From: Actinomycetospora lutea
GTDB lineage: Bacteria > Actinomycetota > Actinomycetes > Mycobacteriales > Pseudonocardiaceae
DNA: 64,000 nt
Direction: 5' to 3'
Assembly: GCF_028737205.1 (NCBI RefSeq)
Contig: NZ_JAQZAL010000029.1
Span: 1-64,000, forward strand
The position numbers and the translations under genes were made by a program. Of the stretch, positions 46,799 to 54,916 are shown one piece after another (position 1 is the stretch's first letter; every line of letters starts with the position of its first letter). Below the pieces are notes generated by a model. That model searched no databases. It was not told the DNA's origin and saw only the letters and a program-made list of their open reading frames with translations.

Positions 46799-47815
46799 GT
46801 GCGCACCGGACCCACCAACACCCTCGTCGACGTCCCGGGCCTGCAGGTCGGGCACGCGGAGCTCGCCGGGGAGGGAGCGCTCTCGGGCACGACGGTCGTG
46901 CTACCCGGGCCCGAGGGCGCGGTCGCGGGGGTCGACGTGCGCGGCGGCGGTCCCGGCACCCGGGAGACCGACGCCCTCGACCCGCGCACGCTCGTCGAGC
47001 GCGTGCACGCGGTGGTGCTCACCGGCGGGAGCGCCTACGGGCTCGCCGCCGCCTCCGGGGTCGCCGACGCGCTGGGCGCGCAGGGCCGGGGCTTCCCGGT
47101 CGGCGGGCCGGGCGAGGTGGTGCCCGTGGTGCCCGCCGCCGTGGTCTTCGACCTCGGGCGCGGCGGGCGCTTCGCCGCGCGGCCCGGGGCGGACACTGGC
47201 GCCGCGGCGCTCGCGGCGTGCAGCGACGCCCCGCCGGCCCAGGGGGTCGTGGGTGCGGGCACCGGCGCGCTCGTCGGCGGGCTCAAGGGCGGGATCGGGT
47301 CGGCGTCGACGGTGCTCGCCGACGGCACGGTCGTCGCGGCGCTCGTCGTCGCCAACGCCGCCGGCTCCGCGGTGGACCCCGCGACCGGCGAGCTGTGGGG
47401 TGCCCGGCACCGCGACGACGCCGACGCCGAGCTCCCGGCGCTGCCCGACGACCGGGCCGCCCTCCTCGCCGCGCTGCGCGACGCCGCCGCCCCGCCCACG
47501 CTCAACACGACGATCGGCGTGGTCGCCACCGACGCGGGGCTCACGGTGGCCCAGTGCGCCAAGCTCGCCGCGGTCGGGCAGAGCGGCCTCGCCCGCGCGG
47601 TGCGTCCCGCCCACGGGATGACCGACGGCGACACCTTCTTCGGGCTCGCGACCACCGCGCGCCCGGCCCCGGACCTCGGCGGCGTCCAGGAGATCCTCAC
47701 CGCGGGCGCCGACTGCGTGACCCGCGCGGTGGTCCACGCCGTCCTCGCCGCGCGCAGCGTCGAGACCCCGGCCGGGCACTGGCGCAGCTACCGCGACCTC
47801 GTGGCGGGCGCGTGA
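46799..47815 (+). CDS. P1-family (S58, DmpA-like) aminopeptidase/hydrolase
   Basis: 338 aa. Ntn-type hydrolase of the S58 family; the conserved self-processing site is in PTLNTTIGVVATDAGL (about residues 232-247), and GGSAYGLAAASGV and GGLKGGIGSAS are family motifs. Members cleave N-terminal residues or beta-peptides, or act in catabolism. GTG 46799 gives a start (VRTGPTNTLVDVPGLQVGH) that matches the family. The gene stands between hairpins, so it is likely transcribed alone. Confidence 0.88.
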   Translation: MRTGPTNTLVDVPGLQVGHAELAGEGALSGTTVVLPGPEGAVAGVDVRGGGPGTRETDALDPRTLVERVHAVVLTGGSAYGLAAASGVADALGAQGRGFPVGGPGEVVPVVPAAVVFDLGRGGRFAARPGADTGAAALAACSDAPPAQGVVGAGTGALVGGLKGGIGSASTVLADGTVVAALVVANAAGSAVDPATGELWGARHRDDADAELPALPDDRAALLAALRDAAAPPTLNTTIGVVATDAGLTVAQCAKLAAVGQSGLARAVRPAHGMTDGDTFFGLATTARPAPDLGGVQEILTAGADCVTRAVVHAVLAARSVETPAGHWRSYRDLVAGA

Positions 47816-47819
47816 GGTC

Positions 47820-47872
47820 GCAGCGAGGGACTCCCTCGCTGCCTGACACGCAGCGAGGGTGACCCTCGCTGC
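47820..47872 (+). terminator. Two adjacent hairpins after the P1 peptidase gene
   Basis: GCAGCGAGGGA/CTCCCTCGCTGC at 47820-47842 and GCAGCGAGGGT/GACCCTCGCTGC at 47850-47872. Both share the same arm; a duplicated terminator-like element. Confidence 0.75.
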
Positions 47873-47894
47873 CACTGCGGGGCACCATGGGGAC

Positions 47895-48560
47895 GTGGAG
47901 GGCTACCGCGAGCGCGGGGTGGCGCCCGGGGTCGTGCTCTGGAGCAGCGGCGGGGCGCCGGGCACCATCCTGCCCGACGGGTGCCTGGACCTGATCTGGA
48001 ACGGGCGCGGGCTGGTCGTCGCCGGGCCCGACGGAGCGGCGCGGTTCAACGACGGCGGCGGCCGGCGCCACATCGGCCTGCGCTTCTCGCACGGGCGCGG
48101 ACCCGCGCTGCTCGGGCTGCGCGCCGACGAGCTGCGCGACACCACGGTCACGCTCGCCGCCCTGTGGGGCGACGCCGAGGCCCGCGAGCTCACCGAACGG
48201 GTGGCCGACGACCCGGCCGGCGTCCTGCGCGGGGTCGCCACCGCCACCCCGCCGGGCGCCGACGAGCGCTTCGGGGCGCGGGTGTTCGGCGCGCTCGCGC
48301 GCGGGCGCGACGTCGCGGGGCTCGCCGACGACCTCGGCACCACCCCGCGCACGCTGCACCGGCGCTGCCTGCCGGTGTTCGGTTACGGCCCCCAGCACCT
48401 CGGGCGCATCCTGCGCCTGCAGCGCGCGCTGGCCCGCGCCCGCGCGGGCACGCCGTGGGCCGACGTCGCCGCGGTCGAGGGCTTCGCCGACCAGCCGCAC
48501 CTGGCCCGCGAGGTGCGGGCGCTGGCGGGCACGACGCCGACCGGGTTACTCGCTGGGTAG
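47895..48560 (+). CDS. AraC-family transcriptional regulator
   Basis: 221 aa. The C-terminal AraC DNA-binding domain has two helix-turn-helices: VAGLADDLGTTPRTLHRRCLPVFGYGPQHLGRILRLQRALARARAG and WADVAAVEGFADQPHLAREVRALAGTTPTG. The N-terminal part is a cupin-like region (APGTILPDGCLDLIWNGRGLVVAGPDG). This layout is common in the AraC regulators with DUF6597-type N-termini. GTG 47895 gives the compact protein. It converges on the VOC gene, overlapping it by 15 bp. Confidence 0.87.
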   Translation: MEGYRERGVAPGVVLWSSGGAPGTILPDGCLDLIWNGRGLVVAGPDGAARFNDGGGRRHIGLRFSHGRGPALLGLRADELRDTTVTLAALWGDAEARELTERVADDPAGVLRGVATATPPGADERFGARVFGALARGRDVAGLADDLGTTPRTLHRRCLPVFGYGPQHLGRILRLQRALARARAGTPWADVAAVEGFADQPHLAREVRALAGTTPTGLLAG

Positions 48561-48944
48561 CGGGGCGAAGAGGTCCACCGACCCGCCGTCCGGGTCGTGC
48601 ACCGTCGCGTAGCGCTGGCCCCAGAACGCGTCCCAGGGCTTGAGCTCGCCGTGGTGTCCCGCGTCCACCAGCGCCGCGTAGGTCGCGTCGACCTCGGCGG
48701 GCGAGTCGCACGCGAACGCGAGCGCGCTGCGGGGGCCGCCGGTCGGCGGGGTCCAGGAGGGGTCGAAGGAGCGGATCGTCGCCTCGGTGTCGAAGGCCAG
48801 GCGCAGCCCGCCGCCGAGGTCGACCTCGACGTGCGGCTGGTCGTCGGCCTCGGGCGGGGCGTCGATGCCGAGGCGGCGGTAGAACGCGAGCGTGGTGGCC
48901 ATGTCGGCGACGACCAGCTCGACGACGGAGAGTCGGGGTGCCAT
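48546..48944 (-). CDS. VOC-superfamily (glyoxalase/bleomycin-resistance-like) protein
   Basis: 132 aa, one VOC domain of paired beta-alpha-beta-beta-beta units (LSVVELVVADMATTLAFYRRLGI, then YATVHDPDGGSVDLFAPL). It likely binds a metal or small ligand; substrate unknown. ATG 48944 is supported by a TACGGT box 7 nt upstream. It is overlapped by the end of the AraC gene. Confidence 0.87.
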   Translation of the reverse strand: MAPRLSVVELVVADMATTLAFYRRLGIDAPPEADDQPHVEVDLGGGLRLAFDTEATIRSFDPSWTPPTGGPRSALAFACDSPAEVDATYAALVDAGHHGELKPWDAFWGQRYATVHDPDGGSVDLFAPLPSE

Positions 48945-48951
48945 GGCGCTC

Positions 48952-48957
48952 ACCGTA
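48952..48957 (-). promoter_or_regulatory. -10 box of the VOC gene (leaderless)
   Basis: TACGGT on the minus strand with 7 nt to ATG 48944. Confidence 0.45.
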
Positions 48958-49005
48958 GGGACCGCCCGCGCGGCCGGGCTTGGAACGATCGGACAGGATG
49001 CCGGG

Positions 49006-49905
49006 GTGGTCCACCGGGTCGAGCGCGCGCTGGCCTTCACCGAGCCGCTGTGCCCCGACAACCTCTTCGGCCACCTCGTCGCGACGGCCGTCCCGGGTGT
49101 CGAGGAGTGGCACGACGGCGCGTACCGGCGCACGCTCGCGCTGCCCGGCGGGCCCGGGGTCGTCGCCCTGCGCCCGGCGGACGGCCACGTCGGGGCCACC
49201 CTGACCCTCACCGACCCCGCCGACGCCGACGCGGCCGCGCGCCTGGCCCGCCGCATCCTCGACCTCGACGCCGATCCCGGCACGATCGACGCGACCCTGC
49301 GCGCCGACCCGGTGCTCTCCGCGCTCGTCGACGAGGCCCCGGGCCGGCGGGTGCCCGGTTCCCCGGACGCCGACGAGTTCGCCGTGCGGGCGGTGCTCGG
49401 CCAGCAGGTCTCCACCGCCGCCGCCCGCACCCACGCCGGGCGCCTCGTGCGGGGGCACGGGACGCCGCTGCCCGACGGGTTCGCGGGCCCGGGCAGCTCG
49501 CTGACCCACCTCTTCCCGGGCGCGCCCGCGCTCACCGCCGTCGACCCCGACGAGCTCGGCATGCCCCGCACCCGCAAGCGCACGCTGCTGACCCTCGTGC
49601 GGGCGCTCGCCGACGGCGAGGTCGTGCTGGACCCGGCCGACGTCCCCGGCTCCCGGTCCGCGCTCGCCGGGCTCCCCGGGATCGGCCCCTGGACCGTCGA
49701 CTCGGTCGCCATGCGCGCGCTCGGCGACCCCGACGCGTTCCTGCCCTCCGACCTCGGGATCCGGGTGGCCGCCGGGCGCCTCGGCCTGCCCGCCCGCGAC
49801 CGCGACCTCGTCGCCCGCGCCGAGCCCTGGCGGCCCTACCGCGCGTACGCCACGCAGTACCTCTGGGCGGCGCTGGACCACGCCGTGAACACCATGCCAG
49901 GGTGA
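49006..49905 (+). CDS. alkA: DNA-3-methyladenine glycosylase II (AlkA-like)
   Basis: 299-aa HhH-GPD glycosylase that removes alkylated bases. The N-terminal AlkA domain is followed by VRAVLGQQVSTAAART and the helix-hairpin-helix LAGLPGIGPWTVDSVAMRALGDPDAFLPSDLGI, in which the catalytic Asp is in PSDL (about residue 248). GTG 49006 is chosen from a CAGGAT box 6 nt upstream and from the family N-terminus. An O6-methylguanine methyltransferase gene lies 0.5 kb downstream on the other strand, forming a small alkylation-repair cluster. Confidence 0.9.
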   Translation: MVHRVERALAFTEPLCPDNLFGHLVATAVPGVEEWHDGAYRRTLALPGGPGVVALRPADGHVGATLTLTDPADADAAARLARRILDLDADPGTIDATLRADPVLSALVDEAPGRRVPGSPDADEFAVRAVLGQQVSTAAARTHAGRLVRGHGTPLPDGFAGPGSSLTHLFPGAPALTAVDPDELGMPRTRKRTLLTLVRALADGEVVLDPADVPGSRSALAGLPGIGPWTVDSVAMRALGDPDAFLPSDLGIRVAAGRLGLPARDRDLVARAEPWRPYRAYATQYLWAALDHAVNTMPG

Positions 49906-49911
49906 TCCGTC

Positions 49912-50379
49912 GTGGACACCGACGATCCGCTGTGGGGCGCGCTCGACCGGGTGGCGGAGACGCCGACGCTGCTCGTGGCCTGCGCCTTCGACGGGGCGCT
50001 CGCCCCGGACGAGGGCGACCCCGCGCAGGCGCGCGCCGAGCAGGTGTCGTCCGAGGCGCTCAACGTGCTCATCGCCCTGGCCGACACCACGGTGGCGGTG
50101 GTGTCCGACCGGCCCCTCGACGAGGTCGCCGAGCTGATGTTCCTGTCCGGCGCCAAGGGCGGCGGGCGGGTGGTCGCGCCCGAGGGGCTGGGGGCGCTGC
50201 GCGACGAGGTCGGGGCCACCGCGCTCGTCGCGGTCGGGGTGGAGATCGCCGGGTCCTCCGCCGACGTCGTCGTCGGCGTCGGGGAGCACCTCGGGGCCGG
50301 CGCGCCCTACGTGGTCGAGGACGTCGACGACGTCGCCGAGCTCCTCGAGGAGCTCGCCGGCCTGCGCCGCCGGAACTAG
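49912..50379 (+). CDS. Trehalose-phosphatase-like HAD protein lacking the catalytic Asp
   Basis: 155 aa. The start resembles OtsB (TLLVACAFDGALAPDEGDPAQARA) and LIALADTTVAVVSDRPLDEVAEL matches HAD motif II. In true enzymes motif I is DxDGT; here it reads AFDGA, so the nucleophilic Asp is replaced by Ala and the Thr by Ala. The cap and C-terminal motifs are also reduced. It is probably a non-catalytic relative conserved in actinobacteria rather than a fresh pseudogene, since the frame is intact. It starts 6 bp after alkA. Confidence 0.7.
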   Translation: MDTDDPLWGALDRVAETPTLLVACAFDGALAPDEGDPAQARAEQVSSEALNVLIALADTTVAVVSDRPLDEVAELMFLSGAKGGGRVVAPEGLGALRDEVGATALVAVGVEIAGSSADVVVGVGEHLGAGAPYVVEDVDDVAELLEELAGLRRRN

Positions 50380-50390
50380 CCGGCGCGAGC

Positions 50391-50867
50391 TCAGAACAGG
50401 ACCTGGTCCCGGGACTCGAGGTCGAGCAGGGCGCGCTTGCGCTCCAGCCCGCCCGCGTAGCCGGTGAGGCTCCCGTCGGCGCCGACGACGCGGTGGCAGG
50501 GCACGACGATCGCCACCGGGTTGCGGGCCATGGCCCCCCCGACGCGGCGGGCCTCGCCGGCCGCCAGCCCGGTCGCGGCGGCGAGCTCGCCGTAGCTGAC
50601 GGTGTCGCCGTAGCGGACCGACCGGAGCTGCTCGAGGACGCGGCGGTCCCAGGCGGGGTGCGCGGACAGGTCGACGGGCACGGTGAACTCCCGCAGCGTG
50701 CCGTCGAGGTAGGCGTCGATCTCGCGGCGCGCAAGGTCGAGGATCTCCTCGGCGGCCTCGCCCCGGGCGACGTCACCGTCGCCGGGGGAGAAGCCGAGCA
50801 GGGTCAGACCGTGCTCGGACGCCTCGAGGTGCAGGGGACCGATCCGGGTCTCGTGGACGACGCTCAT
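50391..50867 (-). CDS. ogt: Methylated-DNA-[protein]-cysteine S-methyltransferase
   Basis: 158 aa. It repairs O6-methylguanine by transferring the methyl group to its own Cys124 in NPVAIVVPCHRVVGADGSLTGYAGGLERK, the invariant PCHRV site. The DNA-binding helix-turn-helix is YGDTVSYGELAAATGLAAGEARRVGGAMARN. ATG 50867 gives a standard-length Ogt; the frame is open further to 50915. It faces alkA and the OtsB-like gene. Confidence 0.94.
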   Translation of the reverse strand: MSVVHETRIGPLHLEASEHGLTLLGFSPGDGDVARGEAAEEILDLARREIDAYLDGTLREFTVPVDLSAHPAWDRRVLEQLRSVRYGDTVSYGELAAATGLAAGEARRVGGAMARNPVAIVVPCHRVVGADGSLTGYAGGLERKRALLDLESRDQVLF

Positions 50868-50959
50868 GTCCTGGAGAACACCGTCGACGGGCCGTGCGTG
50901 GCGGCGGGAGACCAAGCATCGAGGGGAGCACGCCGAGAGGGGGAGCTCGACCCGACGAC

Positions 50960-51247
50960 TCAGCCGCCGGCGAAGGGCGGGAGGACGTCGACGGTGGCGC
51001 CGTCGGCGAGCACCGTGGTCCGGTCGTGCACGGCGGTCTCGTCGAGCAGGAAGCTCGCGGCGCCCAGGACGCGGGTCAGGGCGTCGCCGTGGTCGGCGGC
51101 CAACGCCGTGATCAGGTCCGCCACGGTGGCGCCGTGGGGGACGGTGACGGCCTCGCTGCGGGTGCCGGCCGCGGCCTTGGCCCCGGCGAAGTAGCGCACC
51201 GTCACGGTGACGGTCGCGACGCGGGCGTCGGTCGAGGTGATCATCAT
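50960..51247 (-). CDS. moaD: MoaD/ThiS-family sulfur carrier (molybdopterin synthase small subunit)
   Basis: 95 aa. Ubiquitin-like fold (TVTVTVRYFAGAKAAAGTRSEAV) ending in PPFAGG; the terminal Gly-Gly is thiocarboxylated to donate sulfur for molybdopterin. The ATG at 51247 overlaps the moaA stop (ATGA) and follows GGAGG. It is coupled to moaA, supporting the Mo cofactor rather than the thiamin pathway. MoaE is not in the window. Confidence 0.9.
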   Translation of the reverse strand: MMITSTDARVATVTVTVRYFAGAKAAAGTRSEAVTVPHGATVADLITALAADHGDALTRVLGAASFLLDETAVHDRTTVLADGATVDVLPPFAGG

Positions 51248-52332
51248 CCTCCGATCGCGCTCATGGGCCGGTCGGGCTGCAGGAATCCGGGGTCGTCGAT
51301 GCCGTGGCCGGGCTTCTTGCCCCACATGGCCACGCGCCAGGCGTCGGCGATCTCGCCGTCGGTGCCGCCGCCGCGCAGCAGGCCGCGCAGGTCGTTCTCC
51401 GAGCGGGCGAACAGGCAGTTGCGCACCTGACCGTCGGCGGTCAGGCGCGTGCGGTCGCAGGTGCCGCAGAACGGGCGTGTCACCGAGGCGATGACGCCGA
51501 CCCGGGCGGGGGAGCCGTCGTGGCCGGTCCACCCGTCGACGAGGAAGCGCTCCGCGGGGGCGCCGCCGCGCTCGGCCGGGTCCTCGGTGAGCGTGAACCG
51601 CGTGCGCAGCGCCGCCAGCACCTGCTCGGCGGTGATCATGCGGTCGCGCTGCCAGGAGTGGCCGGCGTCGAGCGGCATCTGCTCGATGATGCGCAGCTCG
51701 TAGCGCTCCTCGAGGGCCCAGGCGAGCAGGTCGGGCGCCTCGTCGTCGTTGAGCCCCGGCATCAGCACGGTATTGATCTTGATCGGGTCGAGCCCGTGCT
51801 CGCGCGCGGCGCGCAGCCCGGAGAGGACGTCCTCGAGGCGGTCGCGCCGGGTGATCTCGGTGAACCGGTCGCGGCGCAGCGTGTCGAGCGAGACGTTGAC
51901 CCGGTCGAGACCTGCCGCGGCGAGACCGGCCGCGCGGCGGGTGAGGCCCAGCGCGTTGGTGGTCACCGACATCTCGGGGCGGTGGGGCAGCGTGGCGGTG
52001 GCCGCCACGATGTCCTCGAGGCCCTTGCGCAGCAGCGGCTCGCCGCCGGTGAAGCGGATCTCCTGGACGCCCAGCTGCTCGACCGCGATGCGCACCAGGC
52101 GCACGATCTCGTCGTCGGTGAGGGCCTGCTCGGTCGGCATCCACTCCAGGCCCTCGGCGGGCATGCAGTAGGTGCACCGCAGGTTGCAGCGGTCGGTCAG
52201 CGAGACCCGCAGGTCGGTCGCGACGCGTCCCCAGGAGTCGACCAGGCGTGCGTCGTCGGGTCGTCCGCTGGTGTCCGTGGTGGCGGTGGCGGCCCCGGGG
52301 ACGGCCGGCACGCCGAGGTCGAGGGCGGTCAT
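51244..52332 (-). CDS. moaA: GTP 3',8-cyclase MoaA
   Basis: 362-aa radical SAM enzyme that starts molybdopterin synthesis from GTP together with MoaC. The N-terminal cluster motif is C49-x3-C53-x2-C56 (CNLRCTYC). The C-terminal cluster cysteines are in PFCGTCDRTRLTADGQVRNCLF, and it ends with the family GG tail (MSAIGG). ATG 52332 gives MTALDLGVPAVPG; TAGGGT lies 8 nt upstream. Needed here for the CoxL Mo centre and the MOSC enzyme. Confidence 0.97.
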   Translation of the reverse strand: MTALDLGVPAVPGAATATTDTSGRPDDARLVDSWGRVATDLRVSLTDRCNLRCTYCMPAEGLEWMPTEQALTDDEIVRLVRIAVEQLGVQEIRFTGGEPLLRKGLEDIVAATATLPHRPEMSVTTNALGLTRRAAGLAAAGLDRVNVSLDTLRRDRFTEITRRDRLEDVLSGLRAAREHGLDPIKINTVLMPGLNDDEAPDLLAWALEERYELRIIEQMPLDAGHSWQRDRMITAEQVLAALRTRFTLTEDPAERGGAPAERFLVDGWTGHDGSPARVGVIASVTRPFCGTCDRTRLTADGQVRNCLFARSENDLRGLLRGGGTDGEIADAWRVAMWGKKPGHGIDDPGFLQPDRPMSAIGG

Positions 52333-52340
52333 CACCGTCC

Positions 52341-52346
52341 ACCCTA
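52341..52346 (-). promoter_or_regulatory. -10 box of moaA (leaderless)
   Basis: TAGGGT on the minus strand, 8 nt from ATG 52332. Confidence 0.4.
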
Positions 52347-52492
52347 ACCGCGTCGCGGGGGTGCGGTGAGCAGCGTCTCCGCAGGTCGGAGAGCTCATCC
52401 GCAGTTGCGGTGATCACGGCGCGGAGAAGATCGCAGGTGCGGCGACGGGTGGGGAGAAACGGTCTGATCGGAGGGGCTGTCGATCCCGGCGG

Positions 52493-53095
52493 TCAGCGGG
52501 GGAGGAGCCCCCGGACCGCCGCGCGGGCGAGATCCGCGCCCGTCGCGGCCTCGTCGGTGGCGCCGAACGCGGCGAGGAACGTCGTCATCTGGCACGCCCC
52601 GAGCAGGAGCAGGGCCGACGCCCGCGGGTCGAGCGCGGCGTCGACCCGGCCCGCCGCGGCCTCGGCGGCGAGGTAGTCGGCCAGGCCGTCGACGGCCACG
52701 TGCGGCCCGGTCCCGAGCCGGGCCAGAGCCGCCCGGTGCGCCGCCAGGATCGCCGGCTCGGAGAACAGGGCGGCGCCCATCGGGAAGGTCTCGCGGTAGA
52801 ACGCGATCGCCTCGCTCGCCACCTCGACGAGGATCTCCTCGACCTGCCCCGTCCCGACGCGCGCCGGCAGGCCGTGGAGGACGTCGGTGAACCGCGAGGG
52901 CACCCGCTCGACGAGCACGGCGACGAACAGGGCGGTCTTGTCCTCGAAGTGCTTGTAGAGCGCGGCCTCGGAGAAGCCCGCCTCGCGCGCGATCTCCTTG
53001 GTCGTGGCCCGGGCGACGCCGCGCTCGCGCATGACGGTGAGGGCGGCGTCGAGCATGCGGTCGCGCGTCGAGCGGGTTGACGCGGCGCGGGGCAC
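52493..53095 (-). CDS. TetR-family regulator
   Basis: 200 aa. The helix-turn-helix is MRERGVARATTKEIAREAGFSEAALYKHFEDKTALF (about residues 19-55), followed by a TetR_C-type ligand-binding domain. It diverges from a NAD(P)-binding protein gene across a 47-bp spacer with a perfect 12-bp palindrome, so it probably represses that gene and itself. The ligand is unknown. Confidence 0.9.
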   Translation of the reverse strand: MPRAASTRSTRDRMLDAALTVMRERGVARATTKEIAREAGFSEAALYKHFEDKTALFVAVLVERVPSRFTDVLHGLPARVGTGQVEEILVEVASEAIAFYRETFPMGAALFSEPAILAAHRAALARLGTGPHVAVDGLADYLAAEAAAGRVDAALDPRASALLLLGACQMTTFLAAFGATDEAATGADLARAAVRGLLPR

Positions 53096-53112
53096 GTCGC
53101 CATCCTAGGTTG

Positions 53113-53124
53113 GTGAGTACTCAC
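53113..53124. promoter_or_regulatory. Probable TetR operator
   Basis: Perfect palindrome GTGAGTACTCAC in the divergent spacer between tetR (start 53095) and the NAD(P)-binding gene (start 53143). A further CTCAC follows at once, extending a direct half-site. Confidence 0.65.
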
Positions 53125-53142
53125 TCACTTCGAGGAGGGGCT

Positions 53143-53781
53143 GTGCGGATCGTGGTGCTGGGGGCGTCCGGCCGGACCGGGCGCGAGGTCGTGACCCAGG
53201 CCCTCGCGGAGGGGCACGAGGTGGTCGCGGTGGCGCGCCCGGGTTCGGGGGTCCCCGGCGGCGCGACGGTGGTGCGGGCCGGGTTCGACGACCCCGGCGA
53301 CCCCGACGACTCCGGGGTCCTCGACGGCGCCGTGCGCGGCGCCGACGCGGTGGTCTCCGCGCTGGGCGCCCGGGGCCGCGGTCCGACGAGGGTGTGCACC
53401 GACGGCGTCACCGCGGTCCTCGCGGCCATGGCGCGCACGGGGGTACGCCGGCTCGTGGTGGTCAGCGCCTCCGGCCTGCCCGGCGCGGGCGACGACCTCG
53501 CCGTGCGCTGGCTGGTCAAGCCGATCCTGCAACGGGTGTTCCGCCACCCCTACGCGGACATGACCCGCATGGAGGAGATCGTGCGGGCGAGCGACCGCGA
53601 CTGGACGATCGTGCGCCCGCCCCAGCTCACCGACGGCCCGCGGACCGGGAGCTACCGCCGCGCCCTCGACCGCCACCTCCCGCGGGGCCACCGGGTCGCC
53701 CGCGCCGACCTCGCCGCCGAGCTGCTGCGCCTCGCCCGGGAGGGCGACGCGGTCGGGCACCTCGTCGCGGTGGCCGACTGA
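53143..53781 (+). CDS. NAD(P)-binding Rossmann protein (NmrA/SDR-atypical)
   Basis: 212 aa. The N-terminal nucleotide motif is IVVLGASGRTGREVV, followed by VVSALGARGRGPT and VRRLVVVSASGLPG, as in NAD(P)H-binding atypical SDRs related to NmrA and biliverdin-reductase B. It has no clear YxxxK site. Function unknown, possibly a reductase or redox sensor. GTG 53143 follows CGAGGAGGGG. It is divergent from, and likely controlled by, the TetR regulator. Confidence 0.85.
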   Translation: MRIVVLGASGRTGREVVTQALAEGHEVVAVARPGSGVPGGATVVRAGFDDPGDPDDSGVLDGAVRGADAVVSALGARGRGPTRVCTDGVTAVLAAMARTGVRRLVVVSASGLPGAGDDLAVRWLVKPILQRVFRHPYADMTRMEEIVRASDRDWTIVRPPQLTDGPRTGSYRRALDRHLPRGHRVARADLAAELLRLAREGDAVGHLVAVAD

Positions 53782-53857
53782 ACACCACCCGGAGGGGTGA
53801 CACGCCGGGTGCGCGCTTCCCGGAAGCGGGCGGCGCGCCGCACTACGGTCGGACACC

Positions 53858-54916
53858 ATGTCCACCGGTCGGCGCCGCCTGGGCTGGCTGCTGCCGACGG
53901 TGCTGGTGGTCGTCCTGCTCGCCGGCGCTGGCGGTGCGGTGGTCCTGCTGCGCGAGCCCCAGCTCCTGCCCGGGCGCACGGCGTCCGTGGTGCCGGTGGT
54001 GCGCGCCGACGTCGTCACCGAGCTCCGGGTCCCCGGCGTGGTCCGCAGCGGCGGCGAGGCCGACGTGTCGTTCGTGGTCAGCGGGGTCGTGCGCACCGTC
54101 GACGTCGCGCCGGGCGCCGTGGTCGCCCCCGGCGACGTGCTTGCGACCCTCGACGACGCGCCCGTCCGCGCCCGGGTCACCGCCGCCCAGACCGCGCTGG
54201 CCGCCGACACCCGCGACATCACCGCCGCGCGCAGCGCCGTCCCCGTCGACCTCGTGGCGGTCGGGCGGTTCGAGGCCCAGGCCGCCCGCGACCGCGCGGA
54301 GCTGGCCGAGGCCAACCGCCAGCTCGAGGGCACGGTGCTGCGGGCCCCGCGCGGCGGCACCGTGACCGCCGTGGCCGGGCAGGTCGGCGACCGCGTCGTC
54401 GCCGGCGCGCCCACCCCCGACGACGCCCCGAGCCGCCGGCCGTTCGTGCGCCTCGCGGACCTCGCCTCGCTCGTCGTCCGCGCCTCGGTGCCGCCGCGCG
54501 ACGTGCCGCGGGTGGCGACCGGGCAGCCCGCGTCGGCGAGCGTCGAGGGCGTCGGCGACCCGGTGCTCGGCGAGGTCGTCGGCGTCGAGCCCGCCCCGGG
54601 CCCGGACGGCGCCTACGGCGTCTCGGTCGCGGGCACGCTCCCGCCGCCCACCCTGCGGGTGGGCCAGGCCGCCGACGTGCGCGTGCTCGTCGAGCGCGCG
54701 ATCGGTGTCCTCGTGGTCCCGCCCGCCGCGGTGCGCCCGACCGGGCCGGGTCGCGGCACGGTGCTCGTGCGCCCGCCGAACGGCCGGGGGCCCGACCGGG
54801 TCGTCGCGGTCACCACCGGGCTCGCCGACGCCGTCTCGATCGAGATCCGCGACGGGCTGCGGGAGGGTGACCGCGTCCTCGTGCCGCGCGACGCCGATCC
54901 GGGACCGCGGCCGTGA
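53858..54916 (+). CDS. Efflux-type periplasmic adaptor (HlyD/RND-like), membrane-anchored
   Basis: 352 aa. One N-terminal membrane segment (LGWLLPTVLVVVLLAGAGGAVVLL) and an outside adaptor with biotinyl-lipoyl-like half-motifs GVVRTVDVAPGAVVAPGDVLATLDD and LEGTVLRAPRGGTVTAVAGQVGDRV around a short helical hairpin, then beta-barrel and membrane-proximal domains. Such adaptors normally pair with MacB-type ABC or peptidoglycan-related proteins, but no transporter gene is adjacent. ATG 53858. It is coupled to the next gene (GTGA). Confidence 0.82.
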   Translation: MSTGRRRLGWLLPTVLVVVLLAGAGGAVVLLREPQLLPGRTASVVPVVRADVVTELRVPGVVRSGGEADVSFVVSGVVRTVDVAPGAVVAPGDVLATLDDAPVRARVTAAQTALAADTRDITAARSAVPVDLVAVGRFEAQAARDRAELAEANRQLEGTVLRAPRGGTVTAVAGQVGDRVVAGAPTPDDAPSRRPFVRLADLASLVVRASVPPRDVPRVATGQPASASVEGVGDPVLGEVVGVEPAPGPDGAYGVSVAGTLPPPTLRVGQAADVRVLVERAIGVLVVPPAAVRPTGPGRGTVLVRPPNGRGPDRVVAVTTGLADAVSIEIRDGLREGDRVLVPRDADPGPRP

